From the NCBI RefSeq assembly GCF_030540875.1, contig NZ_JAUOEM010000010.1, positions 1 to 64,000 on the forward strand: DNA of 64,000 nucleotides. Direction: 5' to 3'. This DNA is from Flavivirga amylovorans. GTDB lineage: Bacteria; Bacteroidota; Bacteroidia; Flavobacteriales; Flavobacteriaceae. Both the position numbers and the translations under genes were made by a program. Within the stretch, counting starts at the first letter, position 1. The number at the start of each line of letters is the position of its first letter. The notes under the pieces are model-generated. The model had not been told where the DNA came from and ran no database searches. It worked only from the letters and a program-made list of their open reading frames with translations. Positions 17,393 to 23,460 of this stretch are shown piece by piece.

Positions 17393-18079
17393 TTAATTGT
17401 ATGGGCACGACTGAAAATAATCTTGAAGATTGAATTTTCTATCTTCAAAGGTGTCATTCAATATGTTAAAATGTTGGATTCTATCAATTCGAAAAGCACG
17501 ATAGTCATTTCGTAAGTGGCACCAAGCAATGAGTATCCACTTTTGCTGAATAGAATATATGGCATAGGGCTCTATTCTTCTAAATGAAATATTGGTATCA
17601 TTGACTTTGCAGTAGTTAATTTCAATAAAGTTGAAATTGGTAATAGCCAATTGTATTTCAGAAAGAGCATTACTGGAAATGTTTTCGTAAGTAGGATTAA
17701 AAACATAGATTTTGCTCTGTAATAACTCACTTTTTTCCTGTATGGAGGTTCTGAAAACAGACTTGATTTTCGTTAAGGCTTCATTAAAATTTTCAACAAA
17801 AGAGGTGTCTTTCGATTGATTTATTAATTGTTCTGCCGTGATTAAAGCATTGGCTTGCTTTTCAGTAAATTGTACAGGAGCAACTGAATATCCTTCCATT
17901 AAGGAATAGCCTCGACCCTCAATAGTAGTAACTGGTACACCAGCTTCTTCAAGCTTTCTAATGTCTCTGTATATGGTTCTTACACTTACTTCAAACTTTT
18001 TAGCAAGCTCATTGGCTGTTAAAAGACGTTTTGATTTTAACAGTGTTAATATGGCTATGAGTCTTGATAATTGAGACAT
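17393..18079 (-). CDS. YafY/WYL-type transcriptional regulator
   Basis: Starting at MSQLSRLIAIL gives 228 residues with an N-terminal helix-turn-helix (about 1-60; LTANELAKKFEVSVRTIYRDIRKL) and a C-terminal WYL domain (about 120-215; AYAIYSIQQKWILIAWCHLRNDYRAFRIDRI). A start 11 codons upstream is possible but lacks family similarity. WYL domains sense small ligands or nucleic acid. The VOC-family gene 100 bp upstream on the same strand is the likely partner or target. Confidence 0.9.
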   Translation of the reverse strand: MSQLSRLIAILTLLKSKRLLTANELAKKFEVSVRTIYRDIRKLEEAGVPVTTIEGRGYSLMEGYSVAPVQFTEKQANALITAEQLINQSKDTSFVENFNEALTKIKSVFRTSIQEKSELLQSKIYVFNPTYENISSNALSEIQLAITNFNFIEINYCKVNDTNISFRRIEPYAIYSIQQKWILIAWCHLRNDYRAFRIDRIQHFNILNDTFEDRKFNLQDYFQSCPYN

Positions 18080-18182
18080 AAAACAAAGATAGTGAACCGC
18101 TTTACAATCCACTATCTTTTAATAACGTGTGTTAATTTTTTGATTGAATAAATTGTAAACCACTTCCGTGATTTATTTTAGA

Positions 18183-18560
18183 TTACATCATAGAGTGTAA
18201 TGCAATTCTATTGCCTTCAGTATCTATAAACTGTGCTATAAATCCATTTTCGGCAATATCTGTTTTTGGCATGATTATTTTACCACCATTTGGTTCTACT
18301 CTAGATAGTGGAGTACTTAAGTCGTCTCCACCATTTAAATAGATGGTTGCCCCCTCAGTTGTTGGAGTTTGCCCTTCTCCCTGAATAATAGCACCTCCAA
18401 CGCCTTTATTTTCCATATCGTAAGCAAAAACACCATACTTAATATTGTCATCTGGCATCGGGTGATCCATAATTTCTGTACCAATAACGGTGGTGTAAAA
18501 TTGTTTAGCTCTTTCGTAATTTTTTACTGGGATTTCAAACCAGTTAACTGCATTTTTCAT
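18183..18560 (-). CDS. VOC family (glyoxalase-like) protein
   Basis: This 125-residue protein has the two beta-alpha-beta-beta-beta modules of the vicinal oxygen chelate fold: NWFEIPVKNYERAKQFYTTVIG at the start and GFIAQFIDTEGNRIALHS at the end. Members include glyoxalases, dioxygenases and antibiotic-binding proteins. No reaction can be assigned. The WYL regulator gene follows on the same strand. Confidence 0.9.
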   Translation of the reverse strand: MKNAVNWFEIPVKNYERAKQFYTTVIGTEIMDHPMPDDNIKYGVFAYDMENKGVGGAIIQGEGQTPTTEGATIYLNGGDDLSTPLSRVEPNGGKIIMPKTDIAENGFIAQFIDTEGNRIALHSMM

Positions 18561-18686
18561 TTTTAAATTGATTTTAATTATTAAACTTAATGCAAAGATA
18601 TTTGGGCTTATGTCATATTATGTCAGGGGTTGTTTTTTGTTGGAAAAAAATTAAAGTAGTTTATTTAATTTTAGAAAAAACTGTTT

Positions 18687-19382
18687 TTAATTTATAGTCA
18701 ATTGCTCTTCTTTTAGAAGGATATATAGTTGCCTTATACTACTTAAGTGAGAAACTAAAACTATAGGTACAATTATTGCAGGAAGCCATACAAAAGGGAC
18801 ATAAGCTACGCCTATATTTGGTTGTTCAAATGCCAACTTTTGTAAAGGTGTTTGGGCACTTAGAAAAGCTATTGTTAGCACATTTATAAGTAACCCCAAG
18901 CATATAATATTCCAAAATAAAAGCCCTTTATAACTACCCCATTTTTTTATAAATACCAGATAATAAATAACAGGAGCAGTCATACCAGCAAGAATGTCAA
19001 AATTAAATCCATCAAAGGTCATAGATTTAGGTATTAATCCTTCCAAAAACATATAATAGAGACTAAATTCTACGGGAACCCTTATAACATGAAGCAGGGT
19101 TAACCATTTTAGATGAAACGAATCTGTAACTTGTCTTGTATTTCTGTTTAGAAAAATGATGAGGACAAAAAGTATTCCTGGACCTAATAGGAAAAAGAAC
19201 CTTGGAGGAAACGCCGTTGTATTTCTATAAAATCCGGATAGTCCGAGTACGCCAACTATAAACATCCATATCATGATACCTAAAAGAATTTTTTTGTTTC
19301 TAGAAGCTTTATATAAAAACCATAATGTAACAAGAGTCGTTAGGATAAAGCCTATTATTGAAAAAGTAGATATTTCAGCCAT
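18687..19382 (-). CDS. Multi-span membrane protein of unknown function
   Basis: The 231-residue product has about six or seven hydrophobic segments, with short loops and no signal peptide or enzymatic motif that I recognise. It sits 75 bp downstream of a Crp-like regulator on the same strand, so it may be part of that regulator's operon. Function is unknown. Confidence 0.75.
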   Translation of the reverse strand: MAEISTFSIIGFILTTLVTLWFLYKASRNKKILLGIMIWMFIVGVLGLSGFYRNTTAFPPRFFFLLGPGILFVLIIFLNRNTRQVTDSFHLKWLTLLHVIRVPVEFSLYYMFLEGLIPKSMTFDGFNFDILAGMTAPVIYYLVFIKKWGSYKGLLFWNIICLGLLINVLTIAFLSAQTPLQKLAFEQPNIGVAYVPFVWLPAIIVPIVLVSHLSSIRQLYILLKEEQLTIN

Positions 19383-19456
19383 TTGTTATTTTTTAGAGTA
19401 TAAAATTCTATTAAAACTCATAAAAATTACTTGACAAAAGGCAAGAAATTAAGCAA

Positions 19457-20035
19457 TTATATTTTTCTTCGTAATCTGCTTAGGGTGCTATCTGTAATGC
19501 CTAAATAGGATGCAATATATTTTAAAGGGGCCTGTTGTATGATTTGCGATTTTGAAGATAATAAATTTTGGTAGCGTTCTTCGGCTGTTCTATTAATCAT
19601 ACCATAATTACGTTTTTTTGAAGTAATAAACTCTTTAACTAAAATAGCACGTCCAAAATCTCGAAAAGCAGGTTTGTTATGGAAGAGTGTATTAAGCTCA
19701 TCATAAGAGATTCTAAATCCAGAACAATCTGTAATAGCTTGAATATTAGTTTCTGAATGAACCCGATTAAAAAAGGAGGTAACTTCAAAAACGATGTTAT
19801 TTTCAATGAAAAAATCAGTTGTTATTTCGTTACCTTTTAAATCGAATAAAAATGTACGCATTAACCCTTTTTCGAGGTAAAAATAGTCATTGTTAATATG
19901 ATTCCCTCTTAATAAAAAATCTCCTTTTTTTAATTGAATTGGATGAAATGTATTGGCAATTTCTTCTGCCTCACTTTTTGGTATAGGAACAGTATCTAGA
20001 ATAAAATGTATTAAAGAGTTCTTTTTTTCTAACAT
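19457..20035 (-). CDS. Crp/Fnr family transcriptional regulator
   Basis: The 192-residue protein has an N-terminal cyclic-nucleotide-binding-like barrel (about 15-120; FHPIQLKKGDFLLRGN, YFYLEKGLMRTF) and a short C-terminal helix-turn-helix (about 160-190; PLKYIASYLGITDSTLSRLRRK). The helix is shortened, as in the large Bacteroidota subgroup of such regulators. No Cys cluster for an iron-sulfur centre is present. The ligand is unknown. The membrane-protein gene downstream is the likeliest target. Confidence 0.9.
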   Translation of the reverse strand: MLEKKNSLIHFILDTVPIPKSEAEEIANTFHPIQLKKGDFLLRGNHINNDYFYLEKGLMRTFLFDLKGNEITTDFFIENNIVFEVTSFFNRVHSETNIQAITDCSGFRISYDELNTLFHNKPAFRDFGRAILVKEFITSKKRNYGMINRTAEERYQNLLSSKSQIIQQAPLKYIASYLGITDSTLSRLRRKI

Positions 20036-20061
20036 TTATAAATTTATTTAGGCATAGACAA

Positions 20062-20196
20062 TTAAGATATCCCTATGTCCTCAAACCTGTTACTAAATTC
20101 TATATTAAAAATACTATTTCCAATGGTAGCTAGTATTATTAAAGTAAGTAAGGCTGTAGCTATAACGTAAATGGTTTTCCTGGTTTTTGTACGCAT
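20062..20196 (-). pseudogene. Short DoxX-like N-terminal remnant or small membrane protein
   Basis: From MRTKTRKTIYV there are 44 residues with one membrane span and an EFSNRFEDIGIS tail, then a stop. The sequence resembles the first helix of DoxX-like proteins, which often follow ArsR and SRPBCC genes in this phylum and are normally about 120 residues. The next codons after the stop (LSMPK) recall how that family continues. I therefore favour a truncated gene, but a real small protein cannot be excluded. Its start is 3 bp after the SRPBCC stop. Confidence 0.45.
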
Positions 20197-20198
20197 TA

Positions 20199-20654
20199 TT
20201 ATGTTGTTAGTGTTTCTAAAGTTTTGTCTAATCGTTCCAGAGCAGACCCCCAACCATTATAAAAGCCCATGTCTTCTTGTTGTTTACAATATGCCTCTGT
20301 AGCATGAATAACACTAAATGTAAACTTTGTTTTTTCGCCATCTGCTTCAAAGTGTGCCTGTAATTCAACATTTTCGGTCATAGGTTTAAAATCTGCTGAA
20401 GTAACAATTTTCTTTAATGCAATAATTTCCTTGTAAGTCCCTTCAGAAATAAATTCATTTCCATCTGGCATGGGCATGGCATATTTCCATGTCCCACCAA
20501 CTTTAAAATCGTGCTCAATAACTTTAATGTCCATGCCTTGTGGCGCCCACCATTTTACAATGTGTTCCGATTGTGTCCAAGCATCCCAAACTAATTGTAA
20601 AGGGGCATTAAACGTTTTTTCAATAGTTAACGTTCTGTTTTTTAAATCACTCAT
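20199..20654 (-). CDS. SRPBCC (AHSA1-like) domain protein
   Basis: The ATG at MSDLKNRTLTIEKTF gives 151 residues and overlaps the ArsR gene by 8 bp. An upstream ATG would add 14 Lys-rich residues without family similarity. The START/AHSA1 fold is shown by FNAPLQLVWDAWTQSEHIVKWWAPQG, TWKYAMPMPDGNEF and the C-terminal GWGSALERLDKTLE helix. Such proteins bind hydrophobic ligands. With the ArsR regulator it forms a classic two-gene operon. Confidence 0.92.
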   Translation of the reverse strand: MSDLKNRTLTIEKTFNAPLQLVWDAWTQSEHIVKWWAPQGMDIKVIEHDFKVGGTWKYAMPMPDGNEFISEGTYKEIIALKKIVTSADFKPMTENVELQAHFEADGEKTKFTFSVIHATEAYCKQQEDMGFYNGWGSALERLDKTLETLTT

Positions 20655-20976
20655 TTTTGTTGTTTTTTGTTTGAAGTTGATTAATGTAATTTTCAAAGGA
20701 ATCTATTCTATCTTCCCATAGTTTATGGTATTGTTTTATCCATAAGAACGCGGGAATTAGTTTTTGTGGTTGTATTAAACATAAACGTTCTCTTCCTTTT
20801 TGGTTAAAATCGATGATGCCACATTCGTTCAATATTTTTAAATGTTTTGAAATTGCTGGCCTGCTGATTTCAAATTTCTCTGCTACCTCGTTAACACTTA
20901 ATGTTTCAGTAGCAAGTAGTTCGATAATATCTCTTCTAACAGGATCAGCAATTGCTTGGAAAACGTCTCTTCTCAT
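20647..20976 (-). CDS. ArsR family transcriptional repressor
   Basis: The 109-residue winged-helix protein has DPVRRDIIELLATETLSVNEVAEKF and the recognition helix ISRPAISKHLKIL. It lacks the CxC metal site of metal-sensing ArsR members and belongs to the group paired with SRPBCC genes. Two repeated palindromic sites lie directly upstream of its start, which points to autoregulation of the ArsR-SRPBCC operon. Confidence 0.93.
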   Translation of the reverse strand: MRRDVFQAIADPVRRDIIELLATETLSVNEVAEKFEISRPAISKHLKILNECGIIDFNQKGRERLCLIQPQKLIPAFLWIKQYHKLWEDRIDSFENYINQLQTKNNKNE

Positions 20977-20983
20977 AATTTAG

Positions 20984-21025
20984 GTAACTGATTGGTTACA
21001 AATATATATGTAATCATTCGGTTAC
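20984..21025. promoter_or_regulatory. Tandem operator-like palindromes upstream of arsR
   Basis: GTAACTGATTGGTTAC (20984-20999) and GTAATCATTCGGTTAC (21010-21025) share GTAAy-N6-GTTAC arms and are spaced 26 bp centre to centre. They lie 7 bp upstream of the ArsR start codon and cover the expected promoter. Confidence 0.65.
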
Positions 21026-21268
21026 GCAAATTTATTTTGTAAAAAATGATTTTATAGATCTTAATATCTTTTTCTGTATGTCGTTTTTATGTTTAATTTA
21101 GAGCTACTACGTCATCCTACTATTAGGTTAAACTTCTTATTAAACGTGAGTTTTTAATAAAAGAGGCTGTCTTAAAGGCATTATTTAAGTCTTTAATTCA
21201 ACCTCTTGAGCTAAAAATTAATTCAACACTTCAAGTTGATAATTGAGAGACTGTTTTTTTTGGTTTTG

Positions 21269-21598
21269 CTAAACCATATTTGCTACATCGTTTGTTCTAA
21301 CACATAGCTCTATATTTTCAATAATAGTATTTGCAGGAATTAGTTCTCTATTATTAAAATACGCGATAGGACATAAAGAAAAGAACGCATCGAACTCTTT
21401 TCTAGATAAAAGATTGGTTCCTGTGTTGTAGTTTGTATCTGCATAAATAATCCCTATAACCTTTAAACCTGTTTTGCAATGTTTTTTAACGGCATGGGTT
21501 AGGTGAGATTTATCTATTAGTACCATGAGTACGGCTATAATACTATATTGGGGCAGTATAAGACAGTCGGGGTATTTAAAGGCTTCTGTTTTTGTCAT
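21269..21598 (-). CDS. Unknown 109-residue protein downstream of an attenuator-like leader
   Basis: The product has no signal peptide, no motif that I recognise and four Cys residues. It has a moderately hydrophobic N-terminal third (CLILPQYSIIAVLMVLI) and a charged C-terminus. Its ATG lies 40 bp beyond a strong minus-strand terminator hairpin that is itself preceded by a conserved RNA-like element and promoter. Its expression is therefore probably conditional on read-through. The reading frame could be spurious, although the leader organisation favours a real gene. Confidence 0.5.
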   Translation of the reverse strand: MTKTEAFKYPDCLILPQYSIIAVLMVLIDKSHLTHAVKKHCKTGLKVIGIIYADTNYNTGTNLLSRKEFDAFFSLCPIAYFNNRELIPANTIIENIELCVRTNDVANMV

Positions 21599-21637
21599 AA
21601 TAAATATGTTACGTTAAAGCCTGTAATGTATGGAAAC

Positions 21638-21710
21638 AAAAAAGGCGTGGAACTCAGCTTATTGTATCAGAGGCACTAGTATACCGAGCAACAATAAGTG
21701 AGCCCACGCC
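21638..21710 (-). terminator. Strong minus-strand terminator in the R1 leader
   Basis: Read on the minus strand, GGCGTGG, CTCA and CTTATTGT segments pair in register with ACAATAAG, TGAG and CCACGCC around a large loop with its own GGTA/TGCC tip. Six T residues follow. It lies 40 bp before the start of the 109-residue protein gene. Confidence 0.7.
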
Positions 21711-21822
21711 AAAAAGACGTGAGCATCTTACTTATCATCTCGTTGCTTAAAAATTACTAGTTTTCTGATACGAGATTCAAAGCGATGACTTCAAATATTT
21801 TCTATACGAAGAATCGCAAATA
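21640..21822 (-). ncRNA. Structured RNA leader R1: conserved domain plus terminator (attenuator/riboswitch-like)
   Basis: On the minus strand the -7 element TATATTTG (21824-21817) is followed by a conserved domain (21822-21716) homologous to 22330-22224. Stem ATCTCGT/ACGAGAT is visible. A terminator hairpin then begins GGCGTGG and ends CCACGCC plus six T residues at about 21638. GGCGTGGGC can instead pair with the upstream GCTCACGTC across a five-T loop. The two pairings exclude each other, as in antitermination. No known family was recognised. Confidence 0.55.
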
Positions 21823-21885
21823 TAAAAATTACAGTTCAATACTAATAGAACTGATTAAAAAACAAATATAAAAAATAATTACCGT

Positions 21886-21903
21886 ATTGTCAAATTTGAC
21901 AAT
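21886..21903. promoter_or_regulatory. Perfect 18-bp palindrome between R1 and the first HTH gene
   Basis: ATTGTCAAATTTGACAAT is a perfect palindrome 32 bp before the HTH gene's GTG and about 60 bp from the divergent R1 promoter. This is the expected place and form of an autoregulatory operator. Confidence 0.6.
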
Positions 21904-21935
21904 TATTATTTTGAAAAAAAACACAACTTCACAAA

Positions 21936-22163
21936 GTGAAGAAAACCAACAAAGCATATTATAAAGCATTTGGAGAGCACCTAAAATTATTACTTGAAAA
22001 GTATAATAAAGATGTAATGACAGTTGCCTCCATAGGTAAAATAGAACCTAAACAAGTATATCGTGTGTTAAAGGGAGAACATGGAGCTTCTATGAAAACA
22101 ATCTTGTCTTTAGCTGAAGGTCTAGAAATACACCCCAAAGAATTATTTGATTTTGAATTATAG
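21936..22163 (+). CDS. Small XRE-like helix-turn-helix protein (HTH1)
   Basis: The 75-residue protein starts at GTG; no in-frame ATG preserves the fold. KAFGEHLKLLLEKYN and VASIGKIEPKQVYRVLKGEHGASMKTILSLAEGLEIHPKELF form the five-helix Xre/Cro fold, with the recognition helix near KQVYRVLKG. Only the DNA-binding domain is present. It is divergent from the R1 leader across a perfect palindrome and is probably its repressor or its own autoregulator. Such small proteins also occur as antitoxins and phage-type regulators. Confidence 0.75.
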   Translation: MKKTNKAYYKAFGEHLKLLLEKYNKDVMTVASIGKIEPKQVYRVLKGEHGASMKTILSLAEGLEIHPKELFDFEL

Positions 22164-22223
22164 AAAGTGGATTTTAAATAGAATATATTTTTAACTTACT
22201 CTTACTCGATACCCACACCCGGG

Positions 22224-22330
22224 TACGTGAGCAAATCTGCTTATCATCTCATTGCATAAAATTATCAGTTTTCTTTCTGAGACTCTAAGCGAAAACTTCT
22301 AATTTTATTAGAAATGCTTTCGCAAATTTA
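22224..22330 (-). ncRNA. Structured RNA-like element R2, homologous to R1
   Basis: The plus-strand sequence aligns with 21716-21822 over its whole length, sharing ACGTGAGCA, CTTATCATCTC, AGTTTTCT, AAGCGA and TCGCAAAT blocks. The minus-strand -7 element TAAATTTG occupies 22330-22323. Stem TCTCA/TGAGA replaces the CTCG/CGAG pairing of R1, a compensatory change. TTCTAAT/ATTAGAA forms another hairpin. A following CTCAC/GTGGG stem is present, but no T-tract terminator and no minus-strand gene follow. Confidence 0.5.
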
Positions 22331-22375
22331 TTCAAATAGTATCTAAATAAATAGATATATAGCCAAATATATATA

Positions 22376-22409
22376 AAATTATCGGTACGTTTTAACGTAC
22401 CGATAATTT
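22376..22409. promoter_or_regulatory. 34-bp near-perfect palindrome upstream of the second HTH gene
   Basis: AAATTATCGGTACGTT and its exact complement AACGTACCGATAATTT are separated by only TT. It sits 25 bp before the HTH2 start and 46 bp from the divergent R2 promoter. It lacks a T tract, so an operator is more likely than a terminator. Confidence 0.65.
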
Positions 22410-22434
22410 GTTTGCTAAATAGTTAATTGCATAG

Positions 22435-22749
22435 ATGAAAAAGGAATCAATTCAGCTTATTCGTTTCAAAATTGCATTTAGCTTAAATGAGCTCTTGATG
22501 ATGAGTAAAGATTTTAATCAAGAGGGGGATGAAATTGCCAAAAGCTATAATCAAATTGCTTTAAATGCAGATTTAAGGAAAGCAACGGTTTCTGATACTT
22601 TTAATGCAAAATCCGCACCTAGTGCTACTACATTAGTTTTAATTGTAGAGGCAATGGGGTTTAAATTAAATGACTTCGCTGAAATATATGACTCGGTTAC
22701 TGATGCTGATATTGGTAAGTTTAAAACACTTAAAAAGAAATTGGAATAA
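22435..22749 (+). CDS. Small XRE-like helix-turn-helix protein (HTH2)
   Basis: The 104-residue protein has an HTH in YNQIALNADLRKATVSDTFNAKSAPSATTLVLIVEAMGFKLNDF (about 40-85) and a Lys-rich tail. It is not closely similar to HTH1, but occupies the same position relative to its R element and palindrome. Its last codons overlap an antisense fragment of an IS1182-type transposase, suggesting that the insertion or deletion shaped its 3' end. Regulation of its own divergent promoter region is inferred. Confidence 0.7.
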   Translation: MKKESIQLIRFKIAFSLNELLMMSKDFNQEGDEIAKSYNQIALNADLRKATVSDTFNAKSAPSATTLVLIVEAMGFKLNDFAEIYDSVTDADIGKFKTLKKKLE

Positions 22750-22843
22750 ACCGCCTTAGCTTATCCGGTGGAATAAGTTCTTCTATACTAGTTGGGAAAA
22801 GCCAATTTTGTTGCTGGTTATAGTCTTTAAAATTGGTAGTCAT
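22730..22843 (-). pseudogene. IS1182 family transposase, N-terminal remnant
   Basis: The minus strand encodes 37 residues beginning MTTNFKDYNQQQNWLFP and continuing SIEELIPPDKLRRF. This matches the conserved start of IS1182-type transposases, where KDYNQ and PPSIEELIP are hallmarks. The similarity stops after about 33 residues, at the 3' end of HTH2, and the frame ends soon after. The remaining 400-plus residues of the enzyme are missing. Confidence 0.7.
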
Positions 22844-22898
22844 ATGATGAAATACTTTTAGATATTAAAATACAAAACTACTATGCTAAATCAAAAAA

Positions 22899-22930
22899 AA
22901 GCTGCCTCGGTTTTGAGACAGCTTCTTTTT
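22899..22930 (+). terminator. Terminator/IS-end hairpin downstream of HTH2
   Basis: AAGCTGCCTC and GAGACAGCTT pair with one mismatch around GGTTTT and are followed by a T tract. The right arm also looks like an IS end (AGACAGC), so an old element end may now serve as a terminator. Confidence 0.65.
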
Positions 22931-22950
22931 TTTATGAAATTGTGATTATC

Positions 22951-23445
22951 TTATTCTATTGATAGAAAAGAATACCTTACCTGTTTTATGGTAATTTCCT
23001 TTTTTGTGTTTTCAGTGGCATCAATAAGATAAATTGTCTTCGCTTCCTGCATTAATTCTTTTGTTTTCGAATACCCCATCTTTTCCATAGTATCCAGAGT
23101 GATGATAATATCCTTGTTCCGCTTCAAAAAGCTCTTGTTTACCTTAAAATACGGAACTGGTCTATCCGAATTTTGCGAATCAAAGTCGTCATAATGAGAA
23201 TATCTAAGAGTTATTCGTACGTCGTTTGACAACGTATCATTTTTATTAACAACATAATAGTTATAACGAATAGTCGCACGCATACCTTTTGACCTTTTAG
23301 ATATCCATTTAGAATGGTAGTTTCCATTTTTACCAGAATGAAGTAGAAACAGCACTTCATTGTTTCGATGAGTCTCTTCAATATTTTGCGAATGAAGATG
23401 AAGGTTAACGGAAAAAAATACAAGACAGATAATTACATATTTCAT
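22951..23445 (-). CDS. Exported protein of unknown function
   Basis: The 164-residue product has a signal peptide (about 1-19, ending HLHSQ). The rest is hydrophilic, with a beta-rich middle (GMRATIRYNYYVVNKNDTL) and no named domain. It begins 15 bp after the stop of the large putative metalloprotease gene on the same strand, so the two are almost certainly co-transcribed and may act together in the periplasm or at the surface. Confidence 0.75.
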   Translation of the reverse strand: MKYVIICLVFFSVNLHLHSQNIEETHRNNEVLFLLHSGKNGNYHSKWISKRSKGMRATIRYNYYVVNKNDTLSNDVRITLRYSHYDDFDSQNSDRPVPYFKVNKSFLKRNKDIIITLDTMEKMGYSKTKELMQEAKTIYLIDATENTKKEITIKQVRYSFLSIE

Positions 23446-23460
23446 GACACTATTTATTAT

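Larger units (their letters stand above)
21163..22925. mobile_element. Accessory island bounded by IS-end-like inverted sequences (inferred)
   Basis: GAGGCTGTCTTAAAGG at 21163 and, in inverse orientation, GAAGCTGTCTCAAAACC ending at 22925 agree at most positions. They resemble the ends of the 126-bp element at 36641-36766. A fragment of an IS1182-type transposase lies just inside the right end. Between them are one unknown gene, two small HTH genes and two related RNA-like elements. No intact transposase remains, and no target duplication was identified. Confidence 0.4.

Noticed and set aside
21640-22409. Retron or CRISPR tracrRNA as an explanation for R1/R2
   Set aside because: No reverse transcriptase, Cas gene or repeat-spacer array is present, and the arrangement with terminator and downstream gene fits an attenuator better.
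21936-22749. Toxin-antitoxin operon based on the two small HTH genes
   Set aside because: Neither HTH gene has an adjacent same-strand gene resembling a known toxin; the only nearby unknown gene is on the other strand.
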